Origin: Centropus unirufus
Taxonomy: Eukaryota > Chordata > Aves > Cuculiformes > Centropidae
Assembly (NCBI GenBank): GCA_013397695.1
Contig: VYZI01000118.1
Span: 660,829 to 724,828 of the forward strand
Reading direction: 5' to 3'
Length of the DNA stretch: 64,000 bases
This document shows positions 51,360-64,000 of this stretch, one piece after another. Positions within the stretch are counted from its first letter, which is position 1; each line of letters begins with the position of its first letter. The notes under the pieces were generated by a model. The model was not told the origin of the DNA, did no database searches, and worked only from the letters and a program-made list of their open reading frames with translations. A program made the translations under genes and the position numbers.

Positions 51360-54300
51360 GAAACCCACACATTAATCAACTCAGACACATGGTATACGAA
51401 GCATACGCACAGACACGCATTCACAGCTCATTCACCTACCAGACACCTAAAGATATGCTGAGATTGCATGACTTGACAGCTGATCTACTGTGTCTACCAG
51501 TGGGAAGATCATCACTGTATCTCCTGGCTGTTTTATAAAATGTGATGAATAAGGGAGACGCAGTCTGTGCTATTCATTCAGTTTGCAACGGAATTTATAC
51601 TGAGGGGGATTTTTCTCACCCTCCCCTCGGTTTTTGGCACAGATCAAAATACAGGCAAGGTCCCTGTTAGAGAGCTCTGCAGGAGCAAAACACAAATATA
51701 GTCACAAAGTTCACGGCTTTCGGCTTAGACAATTCAACATTCACCCTTCGGAACAAAAGAAGATGTCGCTTTTATAGATACAACATACTGATCACATACA
51801 AATCACCAGGAGAGGGTTCAAACTGCCACGCGGAATCAAGTCCGTGACCTTTACACTGGGTACTGTACAAATACTCCAGCAACATTCGCACATCACCGGA
51901 ACAGGGCATTTCAGTCCAAAGCACTCGGGGGCTTTGACTTGGCCCTCTGAGAGGGAGGTGAAACTGTTACTGATGCCGTTTCGATGAAGAAAACCTGCCG
52001 TGCCTACAGCCTATGGAATGTCCCCATTGCTGCGATGCATTGAGGCCATGGTTCCTGAAGCTGGAAGAACAAAGGCCTCCGTTATAAACATTACAGCGAA
52101 ACCACCCCAGTAACATCCACACTTTTTGCGCTTGCCTTTAACAAACCGCCTTGGAAAGACACGATTCGGCATACGTAAACTGTCCCGGGCTGCATTAAGC
52201 TGCCTGTTTCGAAGGGTCGCAACAAACTCGGTTTTGCCAAAGTCAAGATCAGAAGAGAGGTCAGCTAACATTTCAGACAGCGCTTCAGCCCCCGAGAAGC
52301 TTTAAAAGGCAAAGCAACCCAGAGGAAGTAGCAGGGAGTTTATCAAGCTGTTATGAGTTTTCATTTCAGTTTATTTGACAAACCTAGTTTAGTAAATTCC
52401 CCTTAAATGCTCTTAATTATATAAATAGTGGATTGTGTCCAAACCTCACATTTCAATGCAAGACTTGGACTTGCCAGAGGAGTTCAGAGCAGGCCACCTC
52501 CTTGTCAACACCACGGAGCCTTATGGGATGTTAATGGGTCCTTTGTGAAAAAAACATTGCTGGGGCTCTGGTCAGTGTCAGCAGCAAAATGCACATTGTT
52601 CCTGAGTTATGTTATGCAAATATAATACTCTTATCATGAGAATCAGCAAATGGTTGGCAACTGGCAAGGAGAAGAAAGCTACATCCAAAACTGCTGCAGG
52701 GAAGGCATAAAACAAAATGACAAGCCATGAAGTGGGACAAAAGGCCTCGAAACACTAGAGGGAGTTGCCTATTGAAACAGCCTTTCTTTCGCAAGCCCGG
52801 GCTGAGCACAAGGGGACGAATTTCAGAGATAGGCAGGGAAAAATGTGCACAAATCTCCTTACACCTGTCTGGTTTTGATGATTTTTTTTTTGCCATGTAA
52901 TGTTATTAGCTGCTCAGTTAAAAAGCAGACATGTTAGACGGGGGGTTGCTTATTGATTGTTGTTTGCATGTCATCAGAGCACGGTGAACTTGGTGATTTA
53001 ATCACCTAAATCCAGAGCCCGCGTGGATGGGAGGGGCAGCCACAGTGCAGAGAGTTGGGGGAGCCCTTAACATACGTTTACATCCAGATATTATTTTGCT
53101 AATGGGAGAATTCTTATTTTTTTTCATCTTAGAAGAAAAGGCTAGCATCAAAACAAAACTGGTGAGAGAGCTGGTAAAATTAAAGTGGGGAAAAAAAAGA
53201 AAAAAAAGTGTTTGCCCTCATTCAGTGATGCTGGCTACTAAATTCAAGGCAACAATTTCTACCATCACGACACGATATTGCCCAGCAGCGTTACTCCACC
53301 ATATAAAGGTTTGAAGGACAATCCGCACAATAGGTTTCCTAGGGAAAACTTCAGCCAGTCTCATAACTTCTACGGGCCTTGTTTTTCCCCCCCGCAGGTG
53401 GAGGATAGGAAAGGATCACAATCCTGAGTAGAAGAGTCTGAGTGATATTTATCAATATGTCAGTATATAGAAAGCTTCTTTTGAGAAGCTGGGGTAGAAA
53501 CCAGCCCCAAATACAGGTATTTTTACTTTTAATGAAGGTGAGATAGCTGTAATAATGTACTCTGAGTATTTCCTTATGAGCCTGGTACAAAAAAGGAGAG
53601 GGGTGTGCGTATACACACAGCACAGCGAGAGGCACGCAAGCACCCCAAAACCGGCAAGTATAAATAGAGGGAAATCTCCCAAGAAAGAAGACTGGTCTAA
53701 AACTAAACCTGCGCTGGTTTCTCACAGCGCGCAGCAGAAAATCCGTCTCCGCACGTTGGGAGATCAACACCAACGTACAACCTCACCACCACAATCCAAC
53801 CAGCACTGGAGGGGCAGTGGCAAGCGGTTGTTTCCCATGGCTTCAAAGGGTTAATAAACACCTCTGAGGCGTCTTGCAGGTTGTGACATGAGAGCTGCCC
53901 ATTATCTCACCCACAGGTACCATCTCGGTTACCTCGTGGCAGAGCTCACACTCTGCTCCCAGAGGAGACCAAGCGCTGCCAAGACATTCCCGCTGCCATT
54001 TCCAAAGTCACGTCAAACCGACAAAAACATCGCAACGCGTTCAGCGCCGCCTCATTCAAACAGAAAAAAAACTTTCCGTTTCCACTGTAATTAACCCTAT
54101 CCTCGTTAAGATAATTATGATCAAGCTCCCTGTCACAGCTAATATCCCAGCATCGTTGCCTATGGCTCACGCTTCGCCCTCATTAGCTTACAAAAACACA
54201 GAGCCAACCAAAAGCCGAGTCCCTCTGCAAAGCGACTTACGATGCTCTGTAAGCAGACAGTAAATAATCCTTTGGAACACAAAGGTCTCAGAAATGTCAT

Positions 54301-54689
54301 TTTATCCAAGTCCTTTGGCTAATCAGTATGATTTCTTCCAGCTTCCTTGTCCATAATTCATTCGTGGTTTGCAACAAAGTTTTAATCATAAAGGAATGCC
54401 AGGGCGGAGATTTTTTTTCTCTATGTGTATGCATGGCAATTGTCAACTACACTATTTCATGCGGTTCCTCTGGCCTGACAGGGATTTAGTTACAGGGAAA
54501 CTAAAGTGCAGCTCTTCATTTTGGCAATATTTGACTGAGAAAATGCAAGATTCGATAAATGAAAGAAAGCAGAAGCCTCTTCACTAACCAACAAACCTTG
54601 GTGCTCCACGGTTGTCCTTGTGCGGAGGAACAAGCTGTTGGGAAGAACGCACTGAAAAAGTGTGTTCCTCACATTTTCGCCTACCCCTC

Positions 54690-54935
54690 CATTAATAAGA
54701 CAGCTGCTTCATATCTAATGACTTTTTTTTCCTCCTCTTTAACAGGAAAAGAGAGAGCAGTTAACAATATGTAAATGAGAGAGTTTGGCTTTTGCCTTGG
54801 ATTTGATTTGCACTCTGTTGACAAGAGATCGCCATTACCAGAAGTTAAAGACAGAGCTGCTACAAAACAAGAGCTTTTTAAAACATCTTTTTTTCTTGCC
54901 TTTTATGTTTTAACAGATAACAGGAGAGCAGAACC
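54690..54935. promoter_or_regulatory. candidate conserved block with a SOX-POU-like pair
   Basis: AACAAT at 54763-54768 overlaps ATGTAAAT at 54769-54776, one base from the POU octamer ATGCAAAT. The surrounding sequence is repeat-free. The pairing of sites is seen directly; function is inference. Confidence 0.33.
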
Positions 54936-57779
54936 AACAAGAGAATCCCAGTATTAGATAATGTCAGTATTTAAAAGCCAGAAATGTAACGTCTGTTTCT
55001 CCAGCACCTGCCAGCCAAGGAGCACAAAGCATTTCTTTAAAAAAAAAAAAAAAATTAATGAATTACTCTTCAAAAACCTGCTGAGCCTAAAATTCCATTT
55101 TGTAGTAAAGCAGAGAGAGGTTAAGTGACTAACGAAAGGTGACCTCCAGCAATTTTCCAAGAGACAAGAAATAAAACCCAGAGCTCCTGACTTCTACTCC
55201 TTTGGCTTAACCTTCACCAGAACAAAACAAAAAGCAATAAATAAATGCTACATCGAGAAAAACGTAAGACAGACACATGTGTAAATTGAGTTTTGCATTA
55301 TTTCCTGGGTATACAAAGCATTATTTCAGGTTTCCTTGCTTTAACTCCTGTTCAATTTTAAATTCCATTTAATCTGAAATAAAGCATACAAATAACGGGA
55401 AAAAACCCAAGCCATTTCCGATTCTGTACAATGGTGGGATGGGTTCAGTGACTCTTCTGGGCAAAAGTCCCTCAGCCTGAGATCTCGGTCAGAATTCTAC
55501 TCAAATCTTCTTTAGGAGGTTCTGCTCCAAACACACCTCTCACCTCTCAGTACAGAAGCGTAAGTAACCTATTTTCAAGAAAACAGCACTGCTAGAATTC
55601 AATTCAAATTTCAGAAAAAAAACCCAAACACTATTATAGTCACCAAAATTCTGTAAATCAAAGGTTTACGTATTTCCTGCACACAGAGATAGTAATAGCA
55701 GATAAACCACGAGTATCAAGAAATGACCTCTACACTGTTCAAACTTAATAGCTTTTCTGCAGTCCTACTGAGCATTTACATCCATTTTTTTCTGCATGAT
55801 AATGGATCCAGGGAGAGCGCAGAATGGAGTACATGATGGACAGTTCTGACACAACTAACAACAAAAAAAGTGCCCCAGTGTAAGTAAAGAACCTCCAAAA
55901 TTTCTAGTGTGGCCCAGGCTCCAAGTACAAACCAGAGAAATGAAACAGGAATCATGAAACCTTGTCCAAAGGAGAACAAGCTTGCCCGTGTTTCCAAACC
56001 ATGAAATGCTCTGCTTTGTATGACATCAGATCGAATTTTAGTGTTTTGCAGGCCAGCAAGACATTGCATTTCACATCACTTCCAGTCAGTCTCCTTCCAG
56101 CTTTCTGTTACTAGAGAATACCAAAGATTGGGATGAAAATATCCACAGATTAGAGCTATATAAACCCATTTCAATAGTGAGGATTCAGGGAACCCAGTAT
56201 CTTCATCTACTTTTAATAGCATTGGTCCAAGTCTTACATAGCAAATTCCATCGCTTAAAAAAAACCTCTAAAATATTCAACCCCTCCGAGCCACCAGCCA
56301 CCCTCAAACCTCAAAGAAAAGACAAACAGAAGTCAAGTCAATAAACAGATCGACAAAAAGAGATAAGAAGCCTGCTGAATTCCAAATGTGGAACTCGCAA
56401 CATCTCAAACCCTTTCCTACCAGTTATAAAGCAGAAAGGCAGAATTTCTTGAGGAAGCAAGCAGTACCCCCTGAAATTATCGGATTATCTGGAAAGCAAC
56501 AATGCAGAAATATCTCGTCCATCCATAGAAGCCCAACTACTCAGAATTCCTTACAGCCACTGGGAAAAGATGGGCACTTCCAGAAGGTGAATCAGACCTT
56601 CAGGGGCGACTTCATGAAGTACAGACATTCAGGAGCGATGAGTGTAGCTGATCTGTCCAAAGTCTTGCAATGAAATCAGAAGAAATTGCAACCCGAAGGT
56701 AAGAACAACTATCACAGCTGTGCTCCATACAGGTGGGTTATCTACCTGGGACAATAAACTCCAAATCCCAGTTACAGTTTTCAGTAGCCCACAAAAACAT
56801 CCGTGACTCAACCACTGTGGTTTTTAACCGCCATTCTCTCCTACCAAGACTCTGGATAATTTCCTTTCCTGGCCCAGCTCCACCACGAAGCAACCAGACG
56901 GACGGCTGGGGGTCAACTCGGCTTCTAATGAATCTCTTCAAGTCTCAGACTTCATTCTGCGTATTTCATACAGCTCTCCCTGAGAGGATCGCCCATTAAT
57001 ACAACTCAAGCTTTACCCTTCGTGTTAGGCGTCTTTTTTGCTGAAGTTTTTATATTACATCTTTAGGATTAAACATGCCAAGATTTTATACGATAGTACT
57101 GTCACAATTTTGTATAGATTTAAATAAAACGACAATCTGTGTAATGCTGTAGCCAGTGGCAAGGCAGTTTGCACATAAACCATCTAAAATACTTTAAAAT
57201 GGATCAGAAAATGAGCTCTTAGTCATCTAATGATCGAACAAGTACCACATAACAAAACACAGTTTGCAAAACACAGCTAGAAATTACCAGGCAGAGAGCA
57301 AGTGACTCGAGGCCTTTATATTTTATCAAAGGGCATTCTGGAAAAACCACCTGCGGTTCAACCGATGCATGGCTTCAAAAATATTCCCAAGTATTGACTT
57401 CAGTATCCTGCTAAAATCCCTTGGAAGTGTTCAATAAAGAATAATAAGGTTAGAGGAGTTACAAGAAGAACTTGGATGCGAGTGTCACTCCATTTGTCTT
57501 TTTTCCCCAGCCTTAACACAGAATTCATTCTTAATGAAACAAATGGCATTTTATTAAAAAGCAAACACTGCCACTTCCTGAACTGGAAAGAATTCAAGGA
57601 AGCATTAGTGATTAGAAACAGAAAAAGAACAAGCCAAGGTTTACAAACCATAAACCCACCTGGGTTTGTTTTAAAAAAGAAAAAACCCTAAACCCCTAAA
57701 ATGCATTTATCATTAAAAGCACCTCTCAGCTCCACGTGCCAAGTTGAGAACCTATTTATAAACCCTCTAAAAAACAGTA

Positions 57780-58400
57780 TTATAATGGAAATATGAGCAA
57801 ATTCAAGTGCAAAGGCAGTGCCATAATGAAAGCTTTACTGTATCTTGGATCAATCTGTCACTCTGCAATTCAGATCGTAACCTGACCCCTCCCCTTTTTT
57901 GCACAGGGAAGGGGGGAGGAACAAGCCTGGAGAGCAAGTAGAGAAAAGCCCATTTCAACTGCTAGAGTTCAGTGAGAAGGGGGGAAAGAAAAGTCATTTT
58001 TCTCCCATCTTCCCCAACAACCAAGGCTGAGGATTGACAAGCAAATTGACGCACTGCTCAGAGGGCAAAAGATAAATGTTTGATGAATTGGCCATTGCTG
58101 GAGGAGTGATGGGCTTCATATGTGCATAATGGACTAGCTGCCGTTCAATTCAGATTGCCTGCCAAGATAAGAAACCATAATGAATGGACCAAGCACAGTC
58201 TGTGCCATAAGAAAGTATAATCTGGCTAGTTTTAATAAACTTAATAAAAAAGATGAAGCAGAGAGAGGCAAGGGGACTGGCCTTTGTGCCCAGCTCGAAG
58301 AGGTGAGAACAACTAATAGACTGCTCAAGCATGACAGCAGAGAATTGTTAATGGGCAGAACACCGAATCCCTCAATGATGAAAAATATCTTTAGAACAAC
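57780..58400. promoter_or_regulatory. candidate conserved non-coding block
   Basis: Repeat-free stretch with GATA-like AGATAA (58165), CATAATGAATGG, GTATAATCTGGC, TTAATAAACTTAATAA and a GC-richer centre near 57890-57950. Open frames on both strands are short and have no homology I recognise. Confidence 0.33.
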
Positions 58401-59459
58401 TTAAAATCGGGGGAATCTACATGTGCTCATACCATGGATACTGCAGTACTTGTTCCACAGCGTCTAACTACCAAAGATCTATCATTTCCTCCTGGTACCT
58501 GCCCTCCTTTGTCTCCCCGGCCTCCTCTATGCCCTCTGCTTGGTATCTTTGTCTGTACCAAATAACTCCTTAGAACCAAACAAACCCTCTAATTCTAACT
58601 CAACAGAACTCAGGCTTGGTGTCCAACACAAAGGTTTGTGCACAGCTGGGCTAACATTCGCTCCCGGCGGAGAAACATCTTTTGCCATCAGAAGTGGTTA
58701 GATTTGGTGTAATTTTATTTGCTTTTGCAGCTCTATTTCCACCAAATAGGAGAAATTTGTCAGTATAGTTATTGCAAAAAAAAAAAACGAACCCAACCCA
58801 AACCTTTCTAGCACAGATAAGTTTAAGCTGCCAGCAACGGCCTTTTTGGTCTGGGATTTGCTGTGTTGAATACTGTTCCCGTCTGGACCCACAGCCGCCA
58901 AGTTCTGACCTTTTGCAGCTATTTAAAGACACTAAAAATACACCAAAAGTCTCACGAGCATTTTACTGTATGTGGGTACATAAAAGTGTAAAGCCTGGTG
59001 ATTGCCACCATTTTCCCAGTGACTGGCATCTACGCTCAGGGCCATTTTTGCTTTTCCTTTCTCATGCTTCAGCCATGGGAACAGCCGTGGCTCCCTTTCT
59101 GAAGCTTAGCAGACATTGAGACCTGAATCCGAGGCTGAAAGTGCTAAAGGAGTCAACAAGAGAAAAACCAGCCCTGACTTTCAAAGCAGTGGGATTAGAC
59201 CAACAATCTGTTTCTTTGTTAAGAATCAAAGGGCAAGAAGAACACACCCTTGTGTGTAACACGCGGTACTCGGGCAGGACTGGTTTTCCCTTTAGGTGAA
59301 AGGAAAGAGGGGAGTGTGGAAAGATCTCCCGACTTGGAAAAACACATTGTACAGAGTAACATCATTGCTACGCATGTTTGTTTTCACATTATTTTTTTTT
59401 TCCTTTGATGATGAAACATAAATAAGGAAACATAAAATAGCCTACTCGGGTGAGTATTG

Positions 59460-60010
59460 AGATTACCACCCCCTTGATGTCACTTATGGAGCCCGGGCCG
59501 TATTTTAAACGGAAACGATGATATGCAAGACAGATGTCTGGTTTCCAGTATAAATTTTATCCAACTGCAAGAGGAAAGTAACTCATTATCAAGCAGCTTG
59601 GTAAGGCTCCCACTCCTGAAGAAAATAAAGTTTTACGACAAGAGGGTCTCTCCTCTCTCTCTCTCCCTGTGAGTGGGAAAGTGAGTGCAAGAATAAGACA
59701 GAAAGGGAAGGCTCGGGAGTGCCGGGTGAATTATAGACTGCCTCTCAAGATTCACAGCTCTTCGTGGTAGGAGGTTAATATTCTCACATGTCATTAGGTC
59801 TGCTGGCTCTACTGATGGCTCATTGAATCAGGCAGCAAATTATTTCCTCATGCTGCAGAGGACACCACACTTCAAAGGGAAGGAGCCAGGGTCAAGACGG
59901 CTCTCCAGTTCGATTAATGAGTTGGGATCAGCAGAGGTTGCCTGTAGGTAAGAATGTGACTGAAGCTTTTGACAAAGCTGACTTTTTGAACAGGACTTGA
60001 CCCAGGCCCC
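59460..60010. promoter_or_regulatory. candidate conserved non-coding block
   Basis: Mixed-composition, repeat-free stretch with TTGATGTCACTTA, CGATTAATGA (59911), ATATGCAAGAC and CAGCAAATTATTTCC. No coding frame. Called by eye; needs alignment. Confidence 0.3.
59646..59668. repeat. short CT-rich run
   Basis: TCTCTCCTCTCTCTCTCTCC on the plus strand, which is GA-rich on the transcribed strand. Confidence 0.85.
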
Positions 60011-60984
60011 TTACTCCCCTCCCCACCAAATTTTATTTCCAACATTTGGCTCTGACTGACCTGCTCAGGCCTGTTGGGATAGTTTTGACCTCCTTAGTCT
60101 TTGTTACCCGACACAGGAGCTGTCTGCCTATATTTGATGTGTCTCTCCCTGAAGGCCACATCAGCTTATCCAGGCTCATCAGAATACTTCAGAACTGCAC
60201 GGCAAAATAAGATAGAGGAGATTCAGACCAAATTCTTAATTTTCTCATGAAATTTGCAGAAAAGGGGGAAGATGATGACAAGATATTTCAGTTTTAGATA
60301 ATAATAAGACTTCTAAATGCTGTTAAACATGGACAAGAAAAACAGATTATTAAAAGCATACAACCTACATATTAAAATGATAGAAAACCAGAACATAAGT
60401 GCTCTCCCTCTTACGTGCAATTGCTGACTAAGAATTTTCCTAGCGAATAAATCATGATATACAATATTCCTCTCTAAAGTTCTTATTTGCATTGCTGTAG
60501 TATCAATAGAATAGAGACAATTAAAACTTAATGGCCACTGCATTCATCTCCAAACACTCAATGTTATCTTCAGCTTGGTGAAATATTTTAATACACATCT
60601 AATAAAGTACCAAAGTGAGATTTGTTGTATTAATGTTTTCTTATGAGATCTCCTTAAACAGCACACTACTTCAAACAAACACGAGTAACTGAATCAACAT
60701 GTGAGCCACTGTTGGTAAGCTTCCAAAAATCACATTTATTATTGAAATGAGAGTTCTGCAAATTACATCAACTAAATTGTTCACACAAGCTTCCAAATCT
60801 GTTATATATTGAAAAATTTTTTTTGAGAATATATTACACCCCCGTGTTCCCAGAGCAAGGATCTAGGTTTTCCTTCAGTGCTGATTTTAATCACAGTACA
60901 ACCTTTAACATCCTCTTTCTAAACATTTTGCTCATCAGCATCCTTAATGCTCAAGCACTTGTTTAACAGTGGGCAGGTACAGTT

Positions 60985-61027
60985 GGACTTGATCTCAAAG
61001 GCCTTTTCCAACCATGCAATTCTATAC
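60985..61027 (+). mobile_element. short CR1 tail
   Basis: GGACTTGATCTCAAAGGCCT, TTTCCAACCATGC and AATTCTATA resemble a CR1 3' end. Little else of the copy remains. Confidence 0.65.
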
Positions 61028-62879
61028 CAAGTTCACAGTATCCTTAAAAGTTTAAGGTAAAATACAAGTCCAGAGATGTCCAAGGATGGCAAAAGGTGGC
61101 TGTTCATGCTTTACGTTAGCACAGGTACCTGAATCAGTAAGCTACACATCTAGTTTTAATTTAGAACATTTTCATTTCCAAATGTACTGAGCAAACAACA
61201 GTTCCTTTAGACCTTAAAGCAAAACACCACGACATTTGTGCCTTGAGGAGATCAGATCACCCTGGTGCCTTAACAGCAATTCAGGAAATTTAACTTTTCA
61301 TAATTTTTTAAAAATCTTTCAACAATTTCCAAGTATAAGGCAAATTTTCATCTTCACTCTTCAATGTTTGTTTTAACACTCAAGCCATGATTTGTAACGC
61401 ATTTCCTTACCAAGACTAGCATTCAAGCCCCAAAAGCTAGTAAACAGAATATTAGATCTATAAAACGTAGGATACAAGCACACAAGACCTACCCACGACG
61501 GAGCCAAATAGGAATTCTTTCGAGGAGACTCCCAAGTGCTAAACAGCACATCTTCCACACGGGTGTGCTTTACTCTAAAATGCAAGCGTACACAGGCTAG
61601 AGATGAGTACTACTACTTTTTTTCACGCCTGCACAATCTCCAGGGAATTGTTCATATGGACAATATGAACAAATTAATTTTCTTGCTAAACCAGAAAACC
61701 CGTGGGAGGGGAAAATGTTTTTCTTTGGTTCCTTTAAATAAAATGAGTGCGTTACTGGGTCTGTCATCAGTGTTACCGTTATATCCTGTTTCATCTCAGC
61801 CTAAAAAGCCGCATACCAGAGATCATGTGTGACATGTGTATGGGTTCTGTGGAACACTTAGCAGGATGGGGTGAATTCCTTACAGAAGGACAAGCCCAGC
61901 TGGGGTGGGAGATAACTGGCCAGTGTGACACCCAACAGGGAGAAAGAAAAATATTGTGTTCAGGGCAAGAAGAAGCCACTCAGTAGATACAAAAAGAGAA
62001 TCACCAACAGATTCCGGACGTGATCACCAAAGTTTCCCATTTCTGACAGCACTAAATCAGAACTGATGGAAGACTCAGAAGATGCATTGCGAAGACACCT
62101 GGACCTGAAGTGGTACCCGCTGGAATCCATTCCATGAATCCCAGAGAAGATTGATTCAGCAAGAGGAAAGGTGCTAAGCAGACGCAAAGAGCAAAGTTTT
62201 GAATTTGTCCTTGTTCCCACTCCTAAAACTGAAATCTTTCAGCTAAGTCTGACTAAATAGAACTTTGTTTTGCTTTCAGGCATGCCTGGTGTCTGAGGGG
62301 AAGGTAGCACCAATTACCACGGGTACAGAGCTTCTAGAGAGGTAACAAATCCAAATAAAGACAAAAAGAACAAGAAGTCCTGTACCTAACTCAAGATGAA
62401 TTAGACAGCCCAGCTGCAATGAGTGCTGCTTTATACCAACTTGGATAGAGTCCATCTGGGGAAATGTTTGGGCAATTATGGAGTTTGGGAAGGAACTTGT
62501 AAACTCATAAATCACCTTTGCAAAGAGCAGAAAGCAAGGAAACACCCCATGACTTTGGGGAATCGTTACCACACACTGCACTCAGGCAAACACGGTTGCA
62601 TGAAGACTTCGCAGGACTAAATGTTCGTACAAGCTTTTGTGTTACTGGGCCTTATGGCAATTCTGCAAAGATTTATTTATTTGAGTTAAATTCTAAGATT
62701 AGCATGTACTTGCAATCTTTTTTATTTTTTTTCATAATACTTTAATATAACAGTCTGTTCACTAAATCAGTTTAGTCAGATTGGGGGTTTTCACATTTCA
62801 GTGAAACATTTGCAACTTACATTAAAATTGTCTACAATGAAGCAAGCAATAAGTGCTTGGTAAAAACAAAGAAAATTAT

Positions 62880-63055
62880 TATATTTTTTATATATTTACA
62901 TATTATTTTATATTTTATTTTATTATTTTATTTATATTTCTTATGTTTATTTTTTATTTTATTTATTCATATTTATTATTTTATTTATATTTCTTATGTT
63001 TATTTTTTATTTTATTTATTCATATTTATTATTTTATTTATATTTATTAAATTAT
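62880..63055. repeat. AT-rich tandem repeat with a 53-bp period
   Basis: The stretch is almost pure T/A with sparse C and G. The marker TTCTTATGTTTATTTTTTAT occurs at 62938 and again at 62991, giving a period of 53 bp and about two and a half units. Open frames here encode only Phe/Ile/Tyr/Leu runs and are not genes. Confidence 0.92.
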
Positions 63056-63737
63056 TATCTGATTCATATATAACTTAAAAAAATAAGGGAACATGTACAT
63101 CATTAAATGCTGGACAGTGTCCTCTCAGTGTCCTCCATTTCTATGCAGCAAGGATAATCAAAATTGTGCCATACAAAATACTACAAGGGAAAGCTAGAAA
63201 GTGACAATCTCACAGTTCAAGAGGATGGACTTGCAGAATCTGCAGCCATTTTTTTTTGTGTGTTGGAGTTTTTCCCCCTTCATTCTGTAAAATGAATGAA
63301 ATGGTCTAAAATATGATTGGGAAAGTATAGTGCAGTGTAAATCTCACCTTTGAAAGATACCGAGCTGTGGATTTGATAGGCTAGGGATGAGGAAGATGAT
63401 GATGAAAAATTACCAAAACACAGACTGCATCAATACACTCTCAGCGTGTCACTATGCCCATACATATTCTCTGCACACCACAGAGCAAGACAAAGAGTCC
63501 GTGGGCCACTTTAGAGTAAAGGCACTACCCTGACATCTCCTGGAGCAGCAGGTAACCCCGTAGCATCTCGAGTCCTTCTGAGCATCTCTAGAGTGTCGGT
63601 CATCACTATGGGCCATGATGGAGTGTTGGCAGCAAAGAGCCACCTTGAAAAATTAAGCTATTATTCCCCTACACTGCCCTGGAAAGGGATGCGGGTCTCA
63701 GTCCAGTTGGTTTTCCATGCCCAAGAAAGAGAACACA

Positions 63738-63960
63738 CTATTTTTCAGTCAGAAGGGACCTACAACAATCATCTAATGCAAGTGCCTGACCAGTTCAGGG
63801 CTGACCAAGAGTTAAAGCCCATACCTCACACACTAAGAGGCTTGGAGCATCGATCACCTCTCTCAGAAGCCTGATCCAGTATCTGACCCCCACTCTGTGA
63901 GGAAACGCTTCCTAATGTCCAGTCCAATTCTCCCCTGGTGCAGCTTTGAACCACATAAAG
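63738..63960 (-). mobile_element. CR1 LINE fragment of a second, older-looking type
   Basis: In reverse orientation it carries CAGTCAGAAGGGACCTACAA, CAATCATCTAATGCAAGTGC, GAGGAAACGCTTCCTAATGT and CCAGTCCAATTCTCCCCTGG. These words differ from the common type seen elsewhere in this window, so it belongs to another CR1 subfamily. Confidence 0.82.
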
Positions 63961-64000
63961 AGAAAAGATATTCCACAGATTAGAAAGAGGCAAGCAAAAG

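Larger units (their letters stand above)
50484..64000 (-). other. LRMDA: LRMDA intron, 5' part of the window (open at position 64000)
   Basis: This is the intron upstream of the first visible exon; its donor was not found, so it is at least 13.5 kb. Contents: a 21-base A run at 51339, a 15-bp palindrome at 52992, candidate conserved blocks near 54690, 57780 and 59460, a CT-rich run near 59648, a CR1 tail near 60985, an AT-rich tandem repeat at 62880-63055 and a minus-strand CR1 at 63738-63960. An N-terminal LRMDA exon could be hidden here, but I did not recognise one. Confidence 0.65.

Noticed and set aside
52011..52271. Minus-strand open frame with a basic stretch (KGKRKK), considered as an upstream LRMDA exon
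   Set aside because: It has no LRR pattern and does not fit the phase or sequence expected before SLEGL.
62853..63078. Two plus-strand open frames over the AT-rich tandem repeat
   Set aside because: The peptides are Phe/Ile/Tyr/Leu runs produced by the repeat period, not membrane proteins.

Overview
This window is vertebrate nuclear DNA, almost certainly from a bird. It carries at least fourteen fragments of CR1-type LINEs on both strands, many ending in the bird-typical tail with GGTCCCTTCCAACCC and ATTCTATG words. I saw no Alu-like, L1-like or bacterial gene structure. Almost everything is intronic: the coding content I can support is three short exons totalling 394 bases.

The three exons lie on the minus strand and belong to one gene, which I recognise as LRMDA (leucine-rich melanocyte differentiation associated, formerly C10orf11). 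In transcript order they are 50483-50357, 42055-41916 and 31687-31561. Their reading frames join with no stop codon and give 131 residues: leucine-rich repeats followed by an LRRcap-type end. The first exons, start codon, C-terminal tail and both UTRs were not found, and the gene probably continues beyond both ends of the window.

The most notable feature is the intron between the first two exons (50356-42056, 8,301 bp). It starts with the minor-spliceosome donor word ATATCCTTT and appears to end in AC, so it reads as a U12-type AT-AC intron. A U2-type reading does not work well: an in-frame TGA lies just upstream of the second exon and no AG is usable at the boundary. The same intron holds two 126-bp inverted arms about 95% identical (42803-42928 and 43532-43657), which would form long double-stranded RNA in the pre-mRNA. 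A separate 80-nt hairpin with a 4-nt loop lies at 21475-21554.

Layout from low to high coordinate: 1-31560, long 3'-side intron with CR1 copies, the 80-nt hairpin and several candidate conserved non-coding blocks; 31561-31687, exon; 31688-41915, ordinary intron with a CR1 whose tail ends about 30 bp from the next exon's donor; 41916-42055, exon; 42056-50356, AT-AC intron with the inverted repeat and a 170-base assembly gap inside a CR1; 50357-50483, exon; 50484-64000, 5'-side intron with more candidate conserved blocks and an AT-rich tandem repeat. From memory of vertebrate synteny, LRMDA lies between the developmental regulator ZNF503 and KCNMA1, so regulatory blocks in its introns could serve a neighbour. 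That is inference, and conservation was judged by eye only.
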